Origin: Streptosporangiaceae bacterium
GTDB taxonomy: Bacteria; Actinomycetota; Actinomycetes; Streptosporangiales; Streptosporangiaceae
Direction of reading: 5' to 3'
NCBI GenBank assembly: GCA_030045295.1
Contig: JASIGD010000309.1
Location: forward strand, 1 to 5,684
DNA: 5,684 nucleotides
How positions within the stretch are numbered: the first letter of the stretch is position 1; every line of letters starts with the position of its first letter. Under the pieces are notes generated by a model that was not told the origin of the DNA, ran no database searches, and was given only the letters and a program-made list of their open reading frames with translations. Shown piece after piece: positions 1-4,961 of the stretch. Made by a program: the position numbers and the translations under genes.

Positions 1-2150
1 GGCTCGCCCAGCCGCAGGTAACCCAGTCCGACCTCGCTGACGGGCCGCAGCGCCGCGGCGACCGGAGTCCGGTCGGCGAACCGTTCCAGGGCGTCGTCCA
101 CGCTCAGCCCGAGCACGTCGGCGACGGTCAGGCCGTCCACCCGGACGGCCAGGGTAGCGTCGTTGAAGCGGGCGCCGTGGCAGGTCGGGCAGCCGACGGC
201 GATGTCGGGCAGGTACTGGACGTCGAGGTCGATGTGACCGAGCCCGGTGCAGGTCGGGCACTGCCCCTCGCGGGTGTTGAACGAGAAGTGCCCGGGCTTC
301 CAGCGCCTGCGCCGGGCGTACGCGGACTCGGCGAACACGCGGCGGATCTGGTCGAACGCCCCGGAATAGGTCGCGGGCGTGGACCGCGCGTTCTGGCCGA
401 TCGGCGACGCGTCGACCTGGACCACCTGCCGGATGCCGGCCAGGTCCAGCCGGCCGACGTGCGCGGGCAGCGGCGACCCGCTCAGCAGCGCCCGGGCGGC
501 CGGGATAAGGCTGTCCAGGACGAGGGCGGTCTTCCCGGCCCCGGACGGCCCGGCCAGCGCGGTCAGCCGGCCCAGCGGGAAGGCGGCGGTGAGGTCGTGC
601 AGGTTGTACAGGTCCGTGATCTCGACCGTGATCTGCCGGTCGGGGCCGGGCCGGGCCGGACGGTCCCGGGTCACGGCCGCGGCCCCGGCCAGGAACCGGC
701 CCATGATCGAGTCCGGGTCGTCCTCCAGCTGGCCGGGTGTGCCCTGGGCGATCACCGTGCCGCCCTTGGTCCCGGCCGCGGGGCCGAGCTCGACGACCCA
801 GTCGGCGCCGCGGATGATCTCCCGCTCGTGCTCCACCACGACCACGGAGTTACCGTTCCCGGCCAGCGCCGTGAGCGTCTTGCGCAGCCCGGCGACGTTG
901 CTCGGGTGCAGCCCGACCGACGGTTCGTCCAGCACGTACAGCATGCCCGTGGTGCTGGCCCGCACCGTCGAGGTGAGCTCGATCCGCTGCCGTTCCCCGG
1001 TCGACAGCGAGCCGCCGGCCCGGTCGAGGGTCAGGTACGCCAGTCCCACGTCGAGCAGCGGCGCGAGCTTGCCGTTCAGCTCGTCCAGCAGACCGGTGGT
1101 CAGCCGGCTGAGCTCGGCGGGCAGCCCCGCGGGCAGGCCGGCCGTGAAGCCGCGCAGCTCGCCCAGGCTGAGCGCGCTGATCTCGGCGATGTCGCGCCCG
1201 CCGAGCTGCGAAGTCAGCGCCTCGGGCCGCAACCGCGTGCCGTGGCACACCGAGCACACCCGGGTGATGAGAAAGCGCTGGACCAGGCGGCGGGTGCGTT
1301 CGTTGTCGCTGCGCAGGGACCGTTCCACCGCGGCGACCGCGTTGTCGTAGTTCACCGACAGCTGGACGGTCCGCTCGTTGCGGCCCGAGTGCAGCGTCAC
1401 CTGCCGGCGGACCGGCTCACCGTGCAGCACGATGTCGCGCTCATGGTCGGTCAGCTCCCGGTACGGTACGTCGAGCCGGACCCCGAGCTCGCCCGCGGCG
1501 TACATCGACAGCCGCCGCCCGCCGGAGTTCCACGGCAGCACCGCGCCGTCGGCGATCGTCTTGTCCGGGTCGGGGACCAGGGTGCTGACGTCGACTTCGG
1601 ACCGCACGCCCAGGCCCTGGCAGGCCGGGCACGCGCCGTAGGAATTGAAGGCGAAGGATTCGGCGCTGGGATGCACGAAACGCGCGCCGCACACCGGGCA
1701 GACGATCTCCTCGCTGAGCGTGGCGATCGACGGCGCGACGAGGTGGTCGTTCGGGCACAGGTGCGAGCCCAGCCGTGACATCATCAGGCGCAGCACGTTG
1801 AGCACCTCGGACATGGTTCCGACCGTGCTGCGCGGCCCCGGTATCGGCGGGCGCTGCCGCAGGGCCAGGGCGGGCGGCAGGTGATCGATCCGGTCCACGT
1901 CGGGCCGTTGGGCCTGGGTCAGCCGCCGGCGGCTGTAGGTGCTCAGGCTCTCCAGGAACCGCTGCAAGCCCTCGGCGTACAGCGTGCCGATGGCCAGCGA
2001 CGTCTTGCCCGATCCGGATAGGCCGACCACCGCGACCGTCCGCCACAGCGGCACGTCGACGTCGATGTCGCGCAGGTTGTTGTGCCGCGCGCCGCGCACG
2101 GCGATGGCCGCGGGCAGGGTTCCGGGCCCGGGGATGTCACCAGCTGCCAT
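1..2150 (-). CDS. UvrA-like ABC ATPase of the UvrA2/DrrC type, lacking the UvrB-binding domain (partial, C-terminus outside window)
   Basis: One open frame of 716 codons runs from ATG at 2150 to the window edge. First ATPase half: Walker A GLSGSGKT (43-50), zinc module C151/C154/C174/C177, a further CxxC (C299/C302), signature LSTGE (382-386), Walker B LDEPSVGLH (407-415) and switch His441. Second half: Walker A GPSGAGKT (534-541) and zinc module C631/C634/C654/C657. The frame stops after GYLRLGE, just before the second signature and Walker B expected outside the window. Between HLCPNDH (130-136) and the first zinc cysteine there are only about 14 residues, where canonical UvrA carries its UvrB-binding domain of roughly 115 residues. 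That places it with the short UvrA2 paralogues, some of which (DrrC of daunorubicin producers) protect against DNA-binding drugs; canonical UvrA is the damage sensor of cytoplasmic nucleotide excision repair. A drug-protection role here is inference. The gene lies 86 bp downstream of the hydrolase gene on the same strand and may also have its own leaderless promoter. No frameshift was seen. Confidence 0.93.
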   Translation of the reverse strand, partial: MAAGDIPGPGTLPAAIAVRGARHNNLRDIDVDVPLWRTVAVVGLSGSGKTSLAIGTLYAEGLQRFLESLSTYSRRRLTQAQRPDVDRIDHLPPALALRQRPPIPGPRSTVGTMSEVLNVLRLMMSRLGSHLCPNDHLVAPSIATLSEEIVCPVCGARFVHPSAESFAFNSYGACPACQGLGVRSEVDVSTLVPDPDKTIADGAVLPWNSGGRRLSMYAAGELGVRLDVPYRELTDHERDIVLHGEPVRRQVTLHSGRNERTVQLSVNYDNAVAAVERSLRSDNERTRRLVQRFLITRVCSVCHGTRLRPEALTSQLGGRDIAEISALSLGELRGFTAGLPAGLPAELSRLTTGLLDELNGKLAPLLDVGLAYLTLDRAGGSLSTGERQRIELTSTVRASTTGMLYVLDEPSVGLHPSNVAGLRKTLTALAGNGNSVVVVEHEREIIRGADWVVELGPAAGTKGGTVIAQGTPGQLEDDPDSIMGRFLAGAAAVTRDRPARPGPDRQITVEITDLYNLHDLTAAFPLGRLTALAGPSGAGKTALVLDSLIPAARALLSGSPLPAHVGRLDLAGIRQVVQVDASPIGQNARSTPATYSGAFDQIRRVFAESAYARRRRWKPGHFSFNTREGQCPTCTGLGHIDLDVQYLPDIAVGCPTCHGARFNDATLAVRVDGLTVADVLGLSVDDALERFADRTPVAAALRPVSEVGLGYLRLGE

Positions 2151-2157
2151 ACCAGGC

Positions 2158-2163
2158 AACCTA
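2158..2163 (-). promoter_or_regulatory. Candidate leaderless -10 box of the UvrA2-like gene
   Basis: TAGGTT fits the actinobacterial TANNNT -10 pattern and ends 7 nt before the ATG at 2150, the spacing expected when the start codon is the first base transcribed. No convincing Shine-Dalgarno sequence precedes this ATG, only an AGG 9 nt upstream that is itself part of the box. No TTGAC-like -35 was found. The alternative is cotranscription with the upstream hydrolase gene. Confidence 0.4.
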
Positions 2164-2184
2164 CGGCGGCCGGTCGGCGGCTGC

Positions 2185-2219
2185 CCGGCCAGGTCCCCGC
2201 CGGGGCCGGCGCTGGCCGG
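2185..2219. terminator. GC-rich hairpin in the hydrolase/UvrA2 gap, possible weak terminator or attenuator
   Basis: An exact 8-bp inverted repeat, CCGGCCAG (2185-2192) and CTGGCCGG (2212-2219), encloses a second small CCCC/GGGG hairpin (2195-2205). It lies 18 bp past the stop of the hydrolase gene and ahead of the UvrA2-like start. There is no T-run on either side, so intrinsic termination is not shown. In DNA this rich in G and C such repeats also arise by chance. Confidence 0.25.
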
Positions 2220-2236
2220 CCCCGGGCGCGTCCTGG

Positions 2237-3217
2237 TCAGGGGTGGACCGGTCCGCTGGGCCCGCGGTCCAGCCGCAGCGACTGCATGATCTGGAAGGTG
2301 GTGGTGAGGGTGAACACCTCGATGTCGGCGGCGGCCAGCACGCCGGTGTACTTGGCGATGACCGGCGCGGCCGCCCGCTCGGTGACCGCGTCCAGGTGGC
2401 CTTTGACCCCGGCCCAGAAGTTCTCCCCGGCCGCCATGTAGTACGGCACCGGGTCGACGCTGGCCAGCGCCTCCCGGGAACTGGCCTCGATGTCGGCGAC
2501 GTAGGCCTGGTGGGTCGCGACGTCCTCGCGGGTGGCGAGCCGGCCCAGGTGCCCGCAGATGAAGTGGGTCCACGGGTAGGACAGCGCGATGGCCGGTGCG
2601 CCCATGTACCCGATGACGTCCTCGGACAGGTTGAGGTTGTAGATCGGCACCCACCCGGCGTTGACCACATCGATCAGCATCAGCGTGTCGTGCCCCGGGA
2701 AGTGGATGAAGATGTTGTCCGGTGAGTGGTTCGGCCCGTGCCAGGCCAGCTCGACCTGCTCCCCCCCCACCTGCAGGGTGTACCGGTCGGCGAAGGTCAC
2801 CTCCGGCGCCGGCCGGGCCGGGTCCCCGTCCCGCAGCAGCAGCCGCCGGGTCTCCTGGTGCCCGATCCGGGTCACATCCCCGCCGAACAGCGAGGCCGCG
2901 CCGCCGTGGTCGGCGTGGTGATGGGAGTAGACCAGGTGCGTCACCGCGTTCGTCACGCCCTCGGCCGCGGCGACCTCATCGATGGCCCGGCGCAGGTTCC
3001 CGCCGATCGACGGCGGCGCGTCGAACAGCACTACCCCGTCCCCGGTGGCCAGGAACGCCGCCTGGTACACGCCGTCGGTGACGTAGTACAGGTTCCGCTC
3101 TACCCGCTCGACGTAATAGCCCTGGTCGTTCAGCGCCGGGCCCAGCGCGGACCGGGGGATCGGCGCGTAGTCGGGCGCGTCCGCGGCGCTGCCTGCGCCG
3201 GAATCTGGTGATGTCAC
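2237..3217 (-). CDS. Metallo-beta-lactamase-fold hydrolase
   Basis: A complete 326-residue protein with the full metal-ligand set of the MBL fold: HxHxDH at 99-104 (H99, H101, D103, H104), H164 in GPNHSPDN, bridging D183 in LMLID and H223 in FICGH. It probably binds two zinc ions and hydrolyses an ester, lactone, amide or similar bond; the substrate cannot be read from sequence. No signal peptide or membrane segment is evident, so it is probably cytoplasmic. The C-terminal stretch after about residue 225 is helical in character and lies beyond the MBL core. I chose GTG at 3217 because AAGGGA lies 6 nt upstream (3224-3229). Reading back in frame would need a TTG at 3268, inside the palindrome and repeat region. 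The gene reads away from a control region shared with the divergent MFS remnant, carrying a three-box array and a palindrome. The UvrA2-like gene follows 86 bp downstream on the same strand and may be cotranscribed. Confidence 0.93.
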   Translation of the reverse strand: MTSPDSGAGSAADAPDYAPIPRSALGPALNDQGYYVERVERNLYYVTDGVYQAAFLATGDGVVLFDAPPSIGGNLRRAIDEVAAAEGVTNAVTHLVYSHHHADHGGAASLFGGDVTRIGHQETRRLLLRDGDPARPAPEVTFADRYTLQVGGEQVELAWHGPNHSPDNIFIHFPGHDTLMLIDVVNAGWVPIYNLNLSEDVIGYMGAPAIALSYPWTHFICGHLGRLATREDVATHQAYVADIEASSREALASVDPVPYYMAAGENFWAGVKGHLDAVTERAAAPVIAKYTGVLAAADIEVFTLTTTFQIMQSLRLDRGPSGPVHP

Positions 3218-3223
3218 GGCATC

Positions 3224-3229
3224 TCCCTT
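3224..3229 (-). promoter_or_regulatory. Shine-Dalgarno sequence of the MBL hydrolase, deciding its GTG start
   Basis: On the minus strand AAGGGA sits 6 nt before the GTG at 3217. It lies inside the longer in-frame extension that begins at TTG 3268, so it argues for the shorter 326-residue product. Confidence 0.75.
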
Positions 3230-3236
3230 AAATCTC

Positions 3237-3248
3237 GGGCACGTGCCC
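3237..3248. promoter_or_regulatory. Perfect 12-bp palindrome ahead of the MBL hydrolase ribosome-binding site
   Basis: GGGCACGTGCCC is its own reverse complement. It lies 7 bp upstream of the hydrolase Shine-Dalgarno sequence, on the gene side of the duplicated promoter segment. The leader/reductase gene has a different palindrome in the corresponding place (4756-4769). It may be an operator or the base of an mRNA hairpin; chance is possible at this GC content. Confidence 0.4.
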
Positions 3249-3259
3249 TGGCGGCCGTG

Positions 3260-3324
3260 CCTTCGCAACAGGTCCAGGCTCCCCGCCAGCCAGGTGAGCG
3301 GTCCTCACCGGATCCTGGTGATTC
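3260..3324 (-). repeat. Duplicated promoter segment, copy 1 (upstream of the MBL hydrolase)
   Basis: This segment aligns without gaps to 4768-4832 with 13 mismatches in 65 positions by hand count (52 identical). The inner part (3275-3324) matches at 42 of 50 positions. Both copies lie upstream of a minus-strand gene in the same orientation, at similar distances from the start (43 and 32 bp from the near edge). Each contains one three-box array. No similarity continues past the edges into coding sequence. Confidence 0.8.
3293..3321 (-). promoter_or_regulatory. Three-box operator-like array A1 (MBL hydrolase side)
   Basis: GGTGA (3293-3297), TCACC (3305-3309) and GGTGA (3317-3321) alternate in orientation with exact 12-bp start-to-start spacing, giving two overlapping 17-bp dyads. 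The spacers are GCGGTCC and GGATCCT, and the last box is followed by TTC. The near edge is 75 bp upstream of the hydrolase GTG. Its position and symmetry fit the site of a dimeric regulator; the protein is unknown. Confidence 0.65.
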
Positions 3325-3399
3325 GCGCCGCGTGCTGGACATGCGGCGGGAGGCGGCCCGGACCTGCTCGAGGTCGGTCGGCTCGCCCCGGATACCGGA

Positions 3400-3428
3400 T
3401 CACCGGGATCAGGTGAGCGCCGCTCACC
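3400..3428 (+). promoter_or_regulatory. Three-box operator-like array A2 (MFS side, reversed)
   Basis: TCACC (3400-3404), GGTGA (3412-3416) and TCACC (3424-3428) have the same 12-bp spacing. Read on the minus strand, the boxes are GGTGA, TCACC, GGTGA with spacers GCGGCGC and TGATCCC followed by TCC, matching the pattern of A1 and A3. It therefore faces the plus-strand MFS ORF in the same sense that A1 faces the hydrolase. Its edge is 11 nt from the candidate -10 box (3440-3445), so it covers the -35 region. A bound protein could either block polymerase or contact it. Confidence 0.65.
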
Positions 3429-3439
3429 GCGACGGCCGT

Positions 3440-3445
3440 TACCGT
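3440..3445 (+). promoter_or_regulatory. Candidate leaderless -10 box of the MFS remnant
   Basis: TACCGT fits TANNNT and ends 6 nt before the ATG at 3452. No Shine-Dalgarno sequence precedes that ATG, as expected for a leaderless transcript. The -35 region falls inside array A2. Confidence 0.5.
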
Positions 3446-3451
3446 CCGGCC

Positions 3452-4000
3452 ATGGGGAGCTCATTTGGGCGCCGGCTCGGCTCGGGCTTCTGGGCCGTGG
3501 CGTTCGCCTTCCTGATCGTCACGGCGTTCGCGACGGTTCCGAGTCCCCTCTACGGCCTGTACCGGACGCGAGATCACCTGTCGGCCTTCACGATCACCGT
3601 GATCTACGCGATCTTCGCGGCCGGCACGATCGCCACGCTGCAAAGGGACAACTCCATCGCCGCGCGCGTCGGGCGCCGGGGCGTGATGGTCAGCGCCGTC
3701 GCGACGATGATGGCGGCAGCGGGGTTGCTCGCAGTGTGGAAGGACCTGCCCGCACTGCTGGTCGGGCGCCTGCTCACCGGGGTAGCGGTCGGGCTGACTG
3801 CGGGCGTTGCCATCCCGTACCTCATCGAGTTGCGTCTGCGCGCGGATCCGGACGCGTCCGCGGTCCGTGCTCGGACCATCGGCACGTCAGTTAACGTCGG
3901 CGCGCTTGGCATCGGCCCGTTGATGGCCGGCTGTCTTGCGCAGTGGGCGCCCCTACCGCTGACCTTGCCCTACCTTCTGCCGCCTCCTCAGGCGCCGTAG
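3452..4000 (+). pseudogene. N-terminal half of an MFS transporter, truncated in the sixth membrane segment
   Basis: The 182-residue ORF resembles the first half of a drug- or metabolite-exporter of the major facilitator superfamily, whose members are usually about 400 residues with 12 membrane segments. Hydrophobic segments lie near 13-37, 46-63, 78-95, 101-126 and 145-163, followed by QWAPLPLTLPYLL, which normally enters segment 6. The homology then ends in PPPQAP and a stop. The break falls at about 3980-3987, where the convergent reductase gene ends (the ORFs overlap by 13 bp), suggesting a deletion or insertion joint. The motif-A region reads NSIAARVGRR: the usual Gly is Asn67 and the usual Asp is Ala71, and LQRDN puts charge at the end of segment 2. 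Both fit decay, though a divergent subfamily is possible. I start at ATG 3452 because a leaderless-type -10 box lies 6 nt upstream; extending to 3257 would absorb the control arrays. Its own promoter and array look intact, so it may still be transcribed. A functional half-size protein seems unlikely. Confidence 0.75.
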
Positions 4001-4668
4001 GCCGGCAGTATCGCTCCGCTTACCGGCGCCGCGGCGTCGCTGACCAGGAAGGCGATCGCGTCGGCGATCGCCTGGGGCGCGGTCGCGTGCGCCATCGTCT
4101 CCGCCGGGAACGTGGCCCGGTTTACGGGGGTGTCGAGCAGCTGGGGTGCGACCGCGTTCACCCGAATCCCGTGCGGGCGCAGCTCGATGTCGAGGATGCG
4201 GGTCAGGTAGGCGAGGGCGGCCTTGCTGAGGCTGTACGCCGCCATGCCGCCGGATGGCTCAACCCCGGGGCGTGCGGTGACGTGCACGATGACACCCGAA
4301 CCCTGCCGCTGCATGTGCGGCGCGACCGCCTGGCTCAGCCACAGCGCGGGTCCCAGGTTCACGTCGATCATGAACCGGAGCGTCTCGGGCGTCGTGGTGA
4401 GCGCGTCTCCCAGACGGAACGCGCCGATGGTGTTCACCAGCACGTCAGGGACTCCGATCTCGCCGGCGATCCGGTCGATGAGCTGCCTCGCCACGGCCGG
4501 GTCGGTGGCGTCGGCTACCTCGCGGCGGATGCCATCGGGGAGGTCACCCAGCCCGCGCTCGCTCCGGTCGACCGCTACGACGGTGAGGCCGCCGGCGGCG
4601 AGGGTCACCGCGGTCGCGCGACCGAGCGGGCCGCCTGCGCCGGCCACGATGGCCACCTTCGCGCTCAT
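3988..4668 (-). CDS. Short-chain dehydrogenase/reductase (SDR), classical fold, catalytic Ser replaced
   Basis: A complete 226-residue protein of slightly less than usual classical SDR length (about 250). It has an N-terminal Rossmann nucleotide-binding turn GAGGPLG (10-16), NTIG (79-82) in place of NNAG, Asn104, Tyr145 and Lys149 in the YxxxK motif, and the NAVAPQLLDTPV segment (171-182) expected after strand 6. It should bind NAD(P) in the cytoplasm and reduce or oxidise a carbonyl/alcohol; the substrate is unknown. The active-site Ser normally 13 residues before Tyr is Ala132, with Thr131 beside it, so activity may be altered or lost. Start at ATG 4668: AGGTG lies 5 nt upstream, and the ATG overlaps the stop of a 23-codon ORF (ATGA), implying translational coupling. 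Adding residues upstream in this frame to 4716 would give an Arg-rich tail before the Rossmann strand and is not favoured. It converges on the MFS remnant. Confidence 0.92.
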   Translation of the reverse strand: MSAKVAIVAGAGGPLGRATAVTLAAGGLTVVAVDRSERGLGDLPDGIRREVADATDPAVARQLIDRIAGEIGVPDVLVNTIGAFRLGDALTTTPETLRFMIDVNLGPALWLSQAVAPHMQRQGSGVIVHVTARPGVEPSGGMAAYSLSKAALAYLTRILDIELRPHGIRVNAVAPQLLDTPVNRATFPAETMAHATAPQAIADAIAFLVSDAAAPVSGAILPAYGA

Positions 4669-4736
4669 AGTGTCACCTGACCGAGAAGCGCCGCGGCGAC
4701 GCGCTCGCCGGGCCACCGCACGTAGTTGCTCATCAT
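4665..4736 (-). CDS. 23-residue leader ORF coupled to the SDR gene
   Basis: ATG ATG at 4736-4731 opens a frame of 23 codons beginning MMSNYVRWPGERV and ending GQVTL, with TGA at 4667-4665. The stop shares ATGA with the SDR start. The Shine-Dalgarno sequence before it, AAGGAGGAGGA, is the strongest in the window and lies 4 nt from the ATG. The SDR itself has only a modest AGGTG inside this ORF. The peptide has no run of a rare codon or single amino acid of the kind seen in classical attenuators. It could be a translational-coupling leader, a real small protein, or the stump of a deleted upstream gene. I do not recognise the peptide. Confidence 0.5.
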   Translation of the reverse strand: MMSNYVRWPGERVAAALLGQVTL

Positions 4737-4740
4737 GAGT

Positions 4741-4751
4741 TCCTCCTCCTT
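4741..4751 (-). promoter_or_regulatory. Very strong Shine-Dalgarno sequence of the leader ORF
   Basis: On the minus strand AAGGAGGAGGA spans almost the whole anti-SD complement and ends 4 nt before the first of two adjacent ATG codons. It points to translation starting at 4736 or 4733 rather than directly at the SDR start. Confidence 0.8.
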
Positions 4752-4755
4752 AACC

Positions 4756-4769
4756 GGATCGCGCGATCC
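4756..4769. promoter_or_regulatory. Perfect 14-bp palindrome ahead of the leader/SDR ribosome-binding site
   Basis: GGATCGCGCGATCC equals its own reverse complement. It ends 4 bp upstream of the leader Shine-Dalgarno sequence and touches the edge of the duplicated promoter segment. If transcribed it could form a hairpin just in front of the ribosome-binding site; as DNA it could be an operator. Confidence 0.45.
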
Positions 4770-4832
4770 TTCGCGACGAGCTCAGGCTGGCCGCCAGGCA
4801 GGTGAACGGTCGTCACCGGAACCCGGTGATCC
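4768..4832 (-). repeat. Duplicated promoter segment, copy 2 (upstream of the leader/SDR unit)
   Basis: This is the partner of 3260-3324, about 80% identical without gaps by hand alignment. It contains array A3. The match starts at CCTTCGC and ends just past the third box; similarity then disappears. That pattern fits either a duplicated control region or two promoters conserved by selection. Confidence 0.8.
4801..4829 (-). promoter_or_regulatory. Three-box operator-like array A3 (between the SDR unit and the LAL gene)
   Basis: GGTGA (4801-4805), TCACC (4813-4817) and GGTGA (4825-4829) have 12-bp spacing, with spacers ACGGTCG and GGAACCC and TCC after the last box. The near edge is 64 bp upstream of the leader ATG. 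The far edge is 37 bp upstream of the candidate -35 of the LAL regulator gene, so one site could serve both divergent transcripts. Confidence 0.65.
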
Positions 4833-4866
4833 GCCGGGCCAGGGGGCGGCGCAGGTTTGCGCGGCG

Positions 4867-4896
4867 TTGACAGCGCGTCCGCTGGCCTGGTACCGA
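4867..4896 (+). promoter_or_regulatory. Candidate sigma-70-type promoter of the LAL regulator gene
   Basis: TTGACA (4867-4872) matches the -35 consensus exactly. An 18-bp spacer leads to TACCGA (4891-4896), which fits the -10 pattern except for the last base. A second -10-like box, TAGGGT (4929-4934), lies closer to the gene but has no recognisable -35. Either would leave an untranslated leader before the GTG at 4962. Confidence 0.45.
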
Positions 4897-4961
4897 GAGA
4901 AAAGATGCCTGGACTGCGTCACGGACGCTAGGGTGTCCGGGGTCTATACCAAGGCAGGCCT

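Noticed and set aside
177..1778. Long plus-strand open frame of 533 codons opposite the UvrA2-like gene
   Set aside because: Its translation is a low-complexity Arg/Pro/Gly/Ala sequence without recognisable motifs, while the minus strand encodes both Walker A motifs, zinc modules and signature in one frame. It is an antisense artefact of GC-rich codons, as are the shorter frames within 1-2150.
3207..3217. GGTGA/TCAC pair overlapping the MBL start codon as a further array box
   Set aside because: The second box is incomplete (TCACG), the gap is 2 bp rather than 7, and it overlaps the start codon; it is probably coincidence.
3218..3268. Longer MBL hydrolase starting at TTG 3268
   Set aside because: The added 17 residues are Arg-rich and would place the AAGGGA ribosome-binding site and the 3237-3248 palindrome inside the coding region; GTG 3217 has ideal spacing.
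3257..3451. N-terminal extension of the MFS ORF to 3257
   Set aside because: It would translate both arrays and the intergenic repeat, and adds 65 residues with no resemblance to an MFS N-terminus, which normally starts just before the first membrane segment as at 3452.
3943..4680. Plus-strand open frame opposite the SDR gene
   Set aside because: It has no protein-family features and mirrors the SDR reading frame, whose Rossmann and YxxxK motifs are unmistakable.
3293..4829. CRISPR array or transposon terminal repeats as explanation of the GGTGA/TCACC elements
   Set aside because: Only three copies exist, about 80 and 1400 bp apart, with no regular spacers, no transposase and no target-site duplication. 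Their location ahead of start codons fits regulation better.
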